This document shows positions 8,736-15,307 of a stretch of DNA of 33,548 nucleotides, one piece after another. Source of the DNA: Candidatus Hebobacteria bacterium (lineage in GTDB: Bacteria > Armatimonadota > Hebobacteria > Hebobacterales > Hebobacteraceae); NCBI GenBank assembly GCA_029821885.1, contig JALGXV010000006.1, positions 1-33,548 on the forward strand. The letters run 5' to 3'. Numbering within the stretch: position 1 is the stretch's first letter; the number at the start of each line of letters is the position of its first letter. The notes under the pieces were generated by a model, which made no database searches, was not told the DNA's origin, and saw nothing but the letters and a program-made list of their open reading frames with translations. The position numbers and the translations under genes are program-made.

Positions 8736-8764
8736 AGGGTAATGCAAACAGACGTTTGCGTCAA
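8736..8764 (-). promoter_or_regulatory. Promoter of the error-prone polymerase gene
   Basis: Minus strand shows TTGACG (8759-8764), a 17-base spacer and TACCCT (8736-8741). The ATG at 8715 is about 20 bases beyond the -10, giving a short leader that includes the GGAG ribosome site. The -10 is a weak match (3 of 6), as is common for regulated promoters. Confidence 0.5.
8744..8759. promoter_or_regulatory. Candidate operator palindrome (possible LexA/SOS box)
   Basis: GCAAAC-AGAC-GTTTGC is a perfect 6-4-6 palindrome that fills the spacer between the -35 and -10 of the polymerase promoter. The N4-spaced form resembles Gram-positive LexA boxes (CGAAC-N4-GTTCG) without matching them. The position would let a repressor block RNA polymerase. 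Assignment to LexA is inference from the target gene. Confidence 0.5.
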
Positions 8765-8779
8765 GAGACGAACGGTGTG

Positions 8780-8808
8780 TGGACTCCCAAGCCCGGACGC
8801 CCTACCAT
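8780..8808 (+). promoter_or_regulatory. Possible promoter of the alkylation repair gene
   Basis: TGGACT (8780-8785), a 17-base spacer and TACCAT (8803-8808), each 4 of 6 to consensus, lie 38 bases before ATG 8846. Weak support. Confidence 0.3.
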
Positions 8809-8845
8809 TGGCGCAGCAGGTGCCACTACGGCGAGCCAGGGGATC

Positions 8846-9529
8846 ATGCGATATCGCGAGATAATGGCGCTTCTCAAATCCCACTACAAGCCCGAGAACA
8901 TCGAGGGCATGGCCCGCTTTGGCATCATCTCGAAGAAGGCGTACGGCGCTCCGATGCCGGAGCTGCGGAAGCTTGCCCTGCAGATCGGCAAGGATCACGA
9001 TCTTGCTCAGCGGCTCTGGGCCTCCGAGGTACTCGACGCGAGGACGCTGGCGGCCCTCATCGACGACCCGGAGCAGGTGACCGAAGAGCAGATGGAATCA
9101 TGGGTGGTCGACTTCGACAACTGGGCGATCTGTGACACCTGCTGCGGGAGCCTGTTCGACCGCACGAAGCTCGCCTACCGCAAGGCGGCCGAATGGAGCA
9201 AGCGGGAGGAGGAGTTCGTGAAGCGGGCCGCCTTCGCGCTCATGGCCTGGCTTGCGGTTCACGACAAGAATGACGATGACCGCCGCTTCACTCGCTTCTT
9301 CCCTCTCATCAAGCGCGAGTCGCGCGACGAGCGGAACTACGTGAGGAAAGCGGTCAACTGGGCGCTGCGACAGGTCGGGAAGCGGAATGCCGCCCTCAAC
9401 CGCAAGGCGATCGCGCTGGCCGAGGAGATGCGCGAGATCGACTCCAGAGCGGCGCGCTGGATCGCTGCCGACGCCTTGCGAGAGCTCCGAAGCCAGGCCG
9501 TCCAGAAGAGGCTGGCGCGTCGTCGGTAG
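8846..9529 (+). CDS. AlkD-like DNA alkylation repair protein (HEAT-repeat glycosylase family)
   Basis: A 227-residue protein starting MRYREIMALLKSHYKP. ATG 8846 is preceded by AGGGGAT. The frame extends upstream to a TTG at 8756, but that lies inside the operator of the divergent gene, so the shorter form is preferred. Sequence blocks YKPENIEGMARFGI, WASEVLDARTLAA and FDNWAICDTCCGSLF match the DNA alkylation repair (COG4912, AlkD) family. These proteins fold as an all-helical HEAT-like solenoid and excise N3- and N7-alkylated purines. The aspartate in NWAICD matches the conserved acidic residue of the family. It is divergent from the error-prone polymerase, which suggests a shared damage-response locus. 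The substrate is not provable from sequence. Confidence 0.88.
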   Translation: MRYREIMALLKSHYKPENIEGMARFGIISKKAYGAPMPELRKLALQIGKDHDLAQRLWASEVLDARTLAALIDDPEQVTEEQMESWVVDFDNWAICDTCCGSLFDRTKLAYRKAAEWSKREEEFVKRAAFALMAWLAVHDKNDDDRRFTRFFPLIKRESRDERNYVRKAVNWALRQVGKRNAALNRKAIALAEEMREIDSRAARWIAADALRELRSQAVQKRLARRR

Positions 9530-9602
9530 ATGCTCGGCGCTTTCTGTGCTCTCGACGCGCCCTCTCTCGTGCTAGTATTGTGCTGACGCGACAAGGCTAG
9601 AG

Positions 9603-10493
9603 ATGCGAGCGGAGCCGACGAAGTCGGAAAAGCCAGTGAGCGAGAAGCCACGTTACCCCTCTCGGCGCAAGTTCCTGCGCCGAGCGCTCATCGCCGGCGG
9701 AGCCACAATCGGCGCGAGCGCCCTCTGGTCAGTCTTCGGCGAGCGGGCCTGGCTGCAGGCGCGGCGGGTGCCCGTATCAGTGCCCGATCTGCCAGCGTTC
9801 CTAGACGGCTTCACGATCGCTCACCTCAGTGACCTGCACCGCGGCCCCTTCATCTCCGAAGAGCATATCCGAGAGGCGGCGAGACTGGCGATGGCCTATA
9901 CGCCTGACATCGTGGTGCTGACGGGCGACCATGTCTCATTCAAGGCCAAGTATGCGAAGAGCGCGGTGTCGGCGCTGTCCTCTCTCAAGGCCGAGTACGG
10001 GGTCTATGCGGTCCTGGGGAATCACGAGTACTGGACGGACGAAGTCGGCCGCGTGACACAGACCCACCGCGACGCCGGGATCACGGTGCTGATCAACGAA
10101 GCTGTCGGGATCGCCGTGGGTGGGACCCCGTGGTGGCTGTGCGGGATCGACGATATGTGGGAGGGAAAGCCCGATCTCGAGCGCACACTCGCGGACGTGC
10201 CCGACGAGATCTTCAAGATACTGCTGTGTCACGAGCCGGACTATGCAGATGAGGCGGCGAAGCATGGGATTCCGCTTCAGCTCTCCGGCCACTCCCATGG
10301 GGGACAGGTGCGCCTCCCGGGCAAAGGCCCACTTGTGCTTCCCGCCCACGCGTGGAAGTATCCCTACGGGCTCCAGCGAGTCGGGTCATCGGGCACTCAG
10401 GTGTACACGACTTCAGGTGTCGGCGTAACGTTTCCGCCGATTCGGATCAACTGCCGTCCGGAAGTGGCTATCATCCGGCTGACGAGGGCCTAG
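9603..10493 (+). CDS. Tat-exported metallophosphoesterase (YkuE/YaeI-like)
   Basis: A 296-residue calcineurin-like phosphoesterase. The N-terminus has a twin-arginine export motif (SRRKFLRRA, about residues 20-28) and a hydrophobic stretch (LIAGGATIGASALWSVF), so it probably folds in the cytoplasm and is exported. The metal-binding blocks are in order: HLSDLH, GDHVS, GNHEYW, HEPDYAD and SGHSHGGQ. YkuE/YaeI relatives are exported or membrane-associated phosphoesterases, some active on lipid or UDP-sugar-lipid phosphates. A TAGTAT at 9573-9578 could serve as -10, but its -35 is poor. It follows the AlkD gene by 73 bases on the same strand. Confidence 0.9.
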   Translation: MRAEPTKSEKPVSEKPRYPSRRKFLRRALIAGGATIGASALWSVFGERAWLQARRVPVSVPDLPAFLDGFTIAHLSDLHRGPFISEEHIREAARLAMAYTPDIVVLTGDHVSFKAKYAKSAVSALSSLKAEYGVYAVLGNHEYWTDEVGRVTQTHRDAGITVLINEAVGIAVGGTPWWLCGIDDMWEGKPDLERTLADVPDEIFKILLCHEPDYADEAAKHGIPLQLSGHSHGGQVRLPGKGPLVLPAHAWKYPYGLQRVGSSGTQVYTTSGVGVTFPPIRINCRPEVAIIRLTRA

Positions 10494-10509
10494 CGCGCGT
10501 GAACTGAGA

Positions 10510-10875
10510 ATGGCGGCCAGACAGAACGAAGACGAATCATTCATCGGCGAACCGATCGTACCCAAGCCGGGAACGTTCGACACCCCAAGGATGGCCACGG
10601 GCGAACCCGGGCTGCCGCGCGTTTTCAGGTGGCGGGGTGCCGAGTACACAATCGCAGGCGTGATGGAAACCTGGCGCAGTCAAGAGCCCGGCGTCGGGAT
10701 GGACAGGAAGCATCTCTACGTCCGCAAGCACTTCTACCGAGTGAAGACGACGTCGGGCGAGGTCATGACACTCTACTTCGACCGGAAGCCCCCCTCCGGC
10801 CGCGGGAAGAGCAGGCAGCGCTGGTATCTCTTCTCCATATCGACCGCCGGGCCTAGCCGACCTTCAGCAGGTTAG
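10510..10875 (+). CDS. Small conserved protein resembling DUF6504
   Basis: A 121-residue protein. The core (FRWRGAEYTIAGVMETWRSQ, then KHFYRVKTTSGEVMTLYFDR and RWYLFSI) resembles the DUF6504 family: a small beta-rich domain with conserved Trp and Tyr-Arg positions and no known reaction. No signal peptide or membrane segment. It begins 16 bases after the phosphoesterase stop, so the two are probably co-transcribed. Its last 23 bases overlap the end of the convergent PPC-domain gene. The family call is from memory of the pattern and is tentative; the gene itself is well supported by its fit with neighbours. Confidence 0.6.
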   Translation: MAARQNEDESFIGEPIVPKPGTFDTPRMATGEPGLPRVFRWRGAEYTIAGVMETWRSQEPGVGMDRKHLYVRKHFYRVKTTSGEVMTLYFDRKPPSGRGKSRQRWYLFSISTAGPSRPSAG

Positions 10876-11290
10876 CCCCTGACTCCGGGTCGTAGGCCCG
10901 CTCCGCGCTGACATCGACCAGTTCAGTGATGATCACCTCGAGCACGAGGTAGACCGACATCCCGGCCCGGGGGCACCCCACCAGTGCCGAGTCGCGGCGG
11001 CCAATGCCGGCGTGGAAGTGCAGGGACGGCTTGCCTTCCTGAAGGAAGACCGTGCCGACGCCGACGAGTTCCCGTGCATCGTCGAACTCCTCGTAGTGCG
11101 GCACGACCGTACCTGTGGGATGCTGCGGGCCGGTGACGACCTTCCCCTTGCGGATGCCACCGATGGCGAGGACGGAGGCGGCCTCTATGCTCTCTTTGTG
11201 AGCGATCTCCTCGACGACGTCATATATGGACTCGCCGTCCTCCAGGCGAGCGACGAAGACGCGGCCGGTGCGACCCTGTGTGTACTCCAT
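10853..11290 (-). CDS. PPC-domain (DUF296) protein
   Basis: A 145-residue protein that is essentially one PPC domain (plant and prokaryote conserved, DUF296). Blocks are VARLEDGESIYDVVEEIA, SVLAIGGIRKG, PHYEEFDDARELVG, LHFHAGIGR and YLVLEVIITEL. The two His-rich segments (PHYEEF and LHFHAG) are the predicted metal-binding set of bacterial PPC proteins, which form trimers; some bind DNA, but most bacterial members have no assigned role. GGAGAGGT precedes ATG 11290. It lies 69 bases downstream of the EF-hand membrane protein on the same strand and may share its transcript. Its 3' end overlaps the convergent DUF6504-like gene by 23 bases. Confidence 0.9.
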   Translation of the reverse strand: MEYTQGRTGRVFVARLEDGESIYDVVEEIAHKESIEAASVLAIGGIRKGKVVTGPQHPTGTVVPHYEEFDDARELVGVGTVFLQEGKPSLHFHAGIGRRDSALVGCPRAGMSVYLVLEVIITELVDVSAERAYDPESGANLLKVG

Positions 11291-11359
11291 GGTGACCTCT
11301 CCAGTGTTGGCGTCGAGTTGACTGGCAGAGGGACAATTCAGGAGGGCACTGCGTAAGAC

Positions 11360-12820
11360 CTACCTGCCGGGCGGGCCCTCGCTCGCGGGAGAGCGACGCG
11401 GACGGCGGCCGGCTCGCCGATCTCTCTCACTTGTGCGCTGCCGCGCGCCGGCGCTGCGGCTGTCCCGCGTCGCACGCATTCCCCGCCCTCGGCTCTGCCG
11501 GGGCTGCGCCCCGGTCGCGCTCGGCTGGCGTCCCCGTCGAGAGGGGGATGCCGCGCGAGGCGCGGGAGTGGCTTCTCGCTCGACGGTGGCAGGAGGTCGC
11601 CGACCCGTCCGTTGCACGGCCTCGCCTGGTCCCATCCCCACGACGATTCGGCGTTCGCGCGGGTAGCCGAAGGTGTTCATCCCATACGCGGCAATCCCGC
11701 TGACGAGTCCGGCGACCAGAAGCAGGGTGGCCGCGAAGCCCAGGTAGAGAAGACTCGGGCGGCGGTGGCAGGCGTGGATCTCCCGCGGCCAGAGAGTCCA
11801 ACGGACGATGCCAGCCACGGGGATAGCGACTATCCCCACTCCGTACAGCCAATCGGGAGGCCGAAGATCGCCGACTGCGACATAGACGAGTCCGACCACA
11901 GCGGCAGTGGCGCAGGCGCGAGAGAACCGGTGCTGCCGCAGCGCGCCGTAATCGTTCGTGGCCTCTCCGCAGACGGGGCAGGGCGCGGCGGCGAGCTGCG
12001 AATCTTCCCTGAAGCGGCGCTGAAGCTCGAGTCCTTTCCCGTAGCGGCGGATGCAGACGGCCGTGAGGATGAGCAGCGCAGCCCAGCCGATCAGCCCTTG
12101 CCACCACGGTTCAGGCTCCGTCTCAACCAGGGCAATCGGACCGACCGAAACCGGCGAGCGTAGACCGGCGAAGTACTCGGTCGGTACAGGCACGGAAGTC
12201 GTCGAGCCGCTCACCACCTGGCCGAAGAACCTCAGTCCGCGCCGCCACGTCTCCCACCTCAGGTAGTCGCGCAGCGTCGGGTACGGCATTTCGAGGTAGG
12301 CCCCGGCTTCCTCCCACAGGGCCTCGTGTTCCTGGTCCCGCTGGGCCAGCGCTGTCGCGAGGGCCTCCCGACGGAAGTCTCTCGCCGTCGTGGTCCGCGG
12401 CAGCAGGCCAACCTCGTGGCTTGCCTCCACCAGCGGATCCAACTCCACGTCGAGCGCGCTCCCCTCGACCTCGGCAGGCGTCAGGCCGGTACGCTCCTCC
12501 AGTGCGGCCGACTCGTCTCTGTCCAGCCTCCCGTCCTCATCCTCGTCGAAGCGCGCCAGCAGGGCCGTCTGGAGGCGCTTCTTCTCCAGATGCTGGAACG
12601 CCCTCGCTTCGAGACGGGGGCCGAACTTGGCCCCCTCAATCCCCTTGATCGCGACCACGACGAGGTCGCGGATCATCGGGCGGAAGACCCCGTACACCGG
12701 GTGTGCGAACACGAGCAGGATGATGACGAGGCGCAGCCACACGTACCGCCGGCGCCAGTAGTTGAACCAGCGCCACGTGAGAGAGAAGTTGTCCTTGATC
12801 CGCCGTGCGATGCCGCCCAT
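11360..12820 (-). CDS. Membrane protein with EF-hand motif, zinc-ribbon-like knuckle and Arg-rich tail
   Basis: A 486-residue protein, not a family I recognise. ATG 12820 is chosen because a GGGGGAGG site and a promoter lie just upstream; the frame runs on to 13069 but overlaps the MsrAB start region. One membrane helix (VWLRLVIILLVFAHPVYGVF) is at about residues 27-46. Near residue 86 is an EF-hand-like loop (DEDEDGRLDRDE) suggesting calcium binding, then a helical soluble segment. A second helix, a CPVCG knuckle with nearby His, and three more helices follow to about residue 395. The last 90 residues are very rich in Arg, Ser, Ala and Pro and probably disordered. Function unknown; regulation or sensing at the membrane is speculation. 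Confidence 0.7.
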   Translation of the reverse strand: MGGIARRIKDNFSLTWRWFNYWRRRYVWLRLVIILLVFAHPVYGVFRPMIRDLVVVAIKGIEGAKFGPRLEARAFQHLEKKRLQTALLARFDEDEDGRLDRDESAALEERTGLTPAEVEGSALDVELDPLVEASHEVGLLPRTTTARDFRREALATALAQRDQEHEALWEEAGAYLEMPYPTLRDYLRWETWRRGLRFFGQVVSGSTTSVPVPTEYFAGLRSPVSVGPIALVETEPEPWWQGLIGWAALLILTAVCIRRYGKGLELQRRFREDSQLAAAPCPVCGEATNDYGALRQHRFSRACATAAVVGLVYVAVGDLRPPDWLYGVGIVAIPVAGIVRWTLWPREIHACHRRPSLLYLGFAATLLLVAGLVSGIAAYGMNTFGYPRERRIVVGMGPGEAVQRTGRRPPATVEREATPAPRAASPSRRGRQPSATGAQPRQSRGRGMRATRDSRSAGARQRTSERDRRAGRRPRRSPASEGPPGR

Positions 12821-12853
12821 TGCCTCCCCCAGGCCAGGTGGTTCGCGTTCCTC

Positions 12854-12883
12854 ACCATATTGGACGCGGCCCGCCGCCGTCAA
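12854..12883 (-). promoter_or_regulatory. Promoter of the EF-hand membrane protein gene
   Basis: Minus strand shows TTGACG (12878-12883), an 18-base spacer and TATGGT (12854-12859). The start codon at 12820 is 34 bases beyond the -10. It also supports the downstream start, since the longer frame would place this promoter inside the coding region. Confidence 0.45.
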
Positions 12884-13053
12884 GTTCTCGGCGCGCCTGT
12901 TGGCGTGTTTGGCGGCCCCTGGGCCGTACCCAAGCGGAAGGGGGCCTCGGACACCACGCTCTTCCTGTAGTGTGCCGAGTTCGTACCGCCTTCGGTTCAT
13001 TGTGGCTCTCGCCAGACAGGGCCCTCGCTTTGGCCGGACCCGGGGAGGGCACG

Positions 13054-14154
13054 ATGAGAACAGTGGCACAACACTGCTTCAGATTGGCGGTCAGCATGTC
13101 AAGGTTCTTGCTGGTCATCCTGACGCTGCTCGTGGGTGCAGTTGTTGGCTGCACCCAGAAGGGATACTCAATGTCTCAGACTGGAAGGGGGCCCTCGATG
13201 GAGGTTGCTACCTTTGGCGCCGGCTGCTTCTGGGGTGTGGAAGCTGCCTTCAGGGGCCTCCCTGGGGTCACGGCCACACGCGTTGGCTACGCAGGAGGCC
13301 AGGCGGCACACCCGACCTATGAGGAGGTTTGCTCTGGAGGTACCGGACATACCGAAGTGGTGGAAGTTACCTATGACCCGGACCGAGTCTCCTATGGCAG
13401 GTTGCTGGACACCTTCTGGGAGCAGCACGACCCGACGGCCCAGAGGAAGACTCAGTACCGCTCGGTGATCTTCTACCACGGTTCCGCGCAGCGCGATGCG
13501 GCCGTGAACGCGAAAGAGAGTCTGGCCGAAGCCGGCAGATACTCGCGCCCCATGGCGACCGAGGTTCTCCCCGCGCCCACCTTCTACCCGGCCGAGGAGT
13601 ACCACCAGCATTACTACGAGAAGCGTGGCCTCGCGAGCTGTCCAGCGGCCAAGCCGACGCAGGCTGGAGGCAAGGTCGGTGAGTCCGCGGCATCTGCAAC
13701 CGTCCGCGTGTTCAACGTGGAGGAGGGTCAGTTCATCGACACAGAGCCGGTCCTGAAGTCCGATGCTGAATGGCGTCGGATTCTCCCGGACGAGCAGTAC
13801 CAGGTGACGCGCGGGGGCGGGACAGAGCCGCCGTTCGCGAACGCATATTGGGACAACCATGCTCGGGGGATCTATCGATGCGCGGACTGCGGCAACGATC
13901 TGTTCGCCTCGGAGACGAAGTTCAGGTCCGGAACCGGCTGGCCCAGCTTCTGGTCGCCGGTGGCGGAAGAGAACATCGAAACGGTTGCTGACACGAGCCT
14001 CGGCATAGTGCGCACCGAGGTGCGTTGTCGGCGCTGCGGCGCGCATGTGGGCCACGTGTTTGAGGACGGCCCCCCACCTACCGGACTCCGCTACTGCATG
14101 AACTCTGCGGCGCTGCGATTCGTGCCCCGCGCCGAAGCGGTGCCGGCTGGCTGA
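13054..14154 (+). CDS. msrAB: Exported MsrA-MsrB fusion, methionine sulfoxide reductase
   Basis: A 366-residue fusion that reduces both S- and R-methionine sulfoxide. ATG 13054 follows GGGGAGGG; ATG 13096 is an alternative. A hydrophobic segment (FLLVILTLLVGAVVGC) ends in a lipobox-like VVGC, so Cys33 may carry lipid. MsrA is at about residues 50-200 with the catalytic GCFWG motif (Cys58) and the GYAGG and FYPAEEYHQHYY blocks. MsrB follows at about residues 245-360 with the zinc CxxC pairs CADC and CRRC, SGTGWPSF, and the catalytic Cys348 in RYCMNSAALRF. The A-then-B order is as in PilB-type fusions, but the thioredoxin-like domain is absent. It likely repairs oxidised envelope proteins. It diverges from the EF-hand gene and shares a 233-base upstream region. 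Confidence 0.93.
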   Translation: MRTVAQHCFRLAVSMSRFLLVILTLLVGAVVGCTQKGYSMSQTGRGPSMEVATFGAGCFWGVEAAFRGLPGVTATRVGYAGGQAAHPTYEEVCSGGTGHTEVVEVTYDPDRVSYGRLLDTFWEQHDPTAQRKTQYRSVIFYHGSAQRDAAVNAKESLAEAGRYSRPMATEVLPAPTFYPAEEYHQHYYEKRGLASCPAAKPTQAGGKVGESAASATVRVFNVEEGQFIDTEPVLKSDAEWRRILPDEQYQVTRGGGTEPPFANAYWDNHARGIYRCADCGNDLFASETKFRSGTGWPSFWSPVAEENIETVADTSLGIVRTEVRCRRCGAHVGHVFEDGPPPTGLRYCMNSAALRFVPRAEAVPAG

Positions 14155-14188
14155 GGGTGTTGGGGGGTGCGGATGGGCATCCTTGCTT

Positions 14189-14203
14189 CGGGCGGTGCGC
14201 CCG
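14189..14203 (+). terminator. Possible terminator hairpin after msrAB
   Basis: CGGGCG-GTG-CGCCCG is a perfect six-base stem with a three-base loop, 35 bases after the msrAB stop. No T run follows, so intrinsic termination is uncertain. Confidence 0.3.
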
Positions 14204-14317
14204 GGAGAGAGTAGTCTGACCCGAGCGGGCGCTGGTGGAGGTGCCCGCAGGCCAGCGCCGAAGGGAACAGCGTCGGCTGCGACATGATCGGCGTCAAGGG
14301 CGCGGGGGTGTTGCAGC

Positions 14318-15178
14318 GTGCGGGAGACGAGTTCCCCGGTGTCCTCGCGATCCAGGTCCATATTGTTTCTGGTCATCGCCGCGGTTCTCTGGAGCACCAG
14401 TGGCGTGTTCCTCAAGAGCATGCCCTCGGTGCACTGGCTGGCCATTGCTGGCCTTCGTTCGCTCTTCGCAGCTCTCATCTTCCTGCCCGGACTGGCGCAG
14501 CCCCGGCCGCCCCTAAAGAAGCTCCTTGCTGCCGTGGCCCTCTACGCCGCGCTGGTAAGCACGCTCATGGGCTCGATGCAGCTCGGCACGGCCGCGCAGG
14601 GGATCTGGCTGCAGTATGTCGCGCCCGCGCTCGTCGCCCTCTGGGCCTGGCTGGTGCAGCGGCAGCGGATCAGGCCGGTGGAGGCGGCCGCGGCCGCGCT
14701 GACCGTGGTCGCCGTCTTCCTCATAGTGACAGGGGGCAGCGGCCGCGCTCATCAGCAGTCAGTTGTGCTCGGCGTGGGGAGCGGCTTCGCCTTCGCCGCC
14801 TTCATCATGCTCCTCAAGAGCATGGGAGACACCGCTCCGGCGAACATCTTCTTCTGGACCAACATCGGCACGGCCGCCATCGTTCTGCCGGTGGCCCTTT
14901 CGGTGGGAGTCCCGATTGTGCCTGGCCCTCGGGAGGTCGCCCTGCTGGCCGCAATGGGGCTGTTCCAGCTGGGCCTTGCCTACTACTTCTTCCAGTGGGC
15001 GCTCGCTAAAACGAGGGCCGTGGAGGCCTCCCTAATCATCCTGCTGGAGCCGATCCTGAACCCCATATGGGTCTACCTGGCTATGGGGGAGGTGCCGTCT
15101 CCGAGAGTGATAGCCGGCTGTGCGCTCATCGCGCTTGCACTGGTCGCAATGGCGGCGTTTCCGAACAGCCGCCGGTGA
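14318..15178 (+). CDS. EamA-family (DMT) membrane transporter
   Basis: A 286-residue integral membrane protein with about ten predicted helices arranged as two EamA repeats. The first begins ILFLVIAAVLWSTSGVFLK and the second VLGVGSGFAFAAFIMLLKSM. The second repeat includes ALAKTRAVEASLIILLEPIL, the usual A-x-EP helix of the family, followed by GEVPSPRVIAGCALI. EamA proteins export or import metabolites and amino acids; the substrate cannot be inferred here. The start is a GTG after GGGGGTG; nothing upstream in frame is better. It stands alone between msrAB and glyS, with a 163-base gap before it. Confidence 0.9.
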   Translation: MRETSSPVSSRSRSILFLVIAAVLWSTSGVFLKSMPSVHWLAIAGLRSLFAALIFLPGLAQPRPPLKKLLAAVALYAALVSTLMGSMQLGTAAQGIWLQYVAPALVALWAWLVQRQRIRPVEAAAAALTVVAVFLIVTGGSGRAHQQSVVLGVGSGFAFAAFIMLLKSMGDTAPANIFFWTNIGTAAIVLPVALSVGVPIVPGPREVALLAAMGLFQLGLAYYFFQWALAKTRAVEASLIILLEPILNPIWVYLAMGEVPSPRVIAGCALIALALVAMAAFPNSRR

Positions 15179-15219
15179 GGAGGGGAAGGGGCTGCACTCC
15201 CGCGGGCGGCGGGAAGGCC

Positions 15220-15248
15220 TTGACGGGTCTCCGCAGAACTCTCACAAT
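15220..15248 (+). promoter_or_regulatory. Promoter of glyS-dgt
   Basis: TTGACG (15220-15225), a 17-base spacer and CACAAT (15243-15248), 60 bases before the glyS ATG. The leader is short and shows no T-box-like structure. Confidence 0.5.
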
Positions 15249-15307
15249 TCCCAAAGACGCGCACCCGCAGTTGAAGCCGAAGTCCATGTTGTGAGGTCTA
15301 GGATCAG

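Noticed and set aside
12805-13053. N-terminal extension of the MsrAB frame and of the EF-hand frame into each other
   Set aside because: Both extensions lack ribosome sites and overlap; internal ATGs at 13054 and 12820 have good sites, and a promoter lies between.
13168-14478. 436-residue minus-strand open frame
   Set aside because: Antisense shadow of msrAB.
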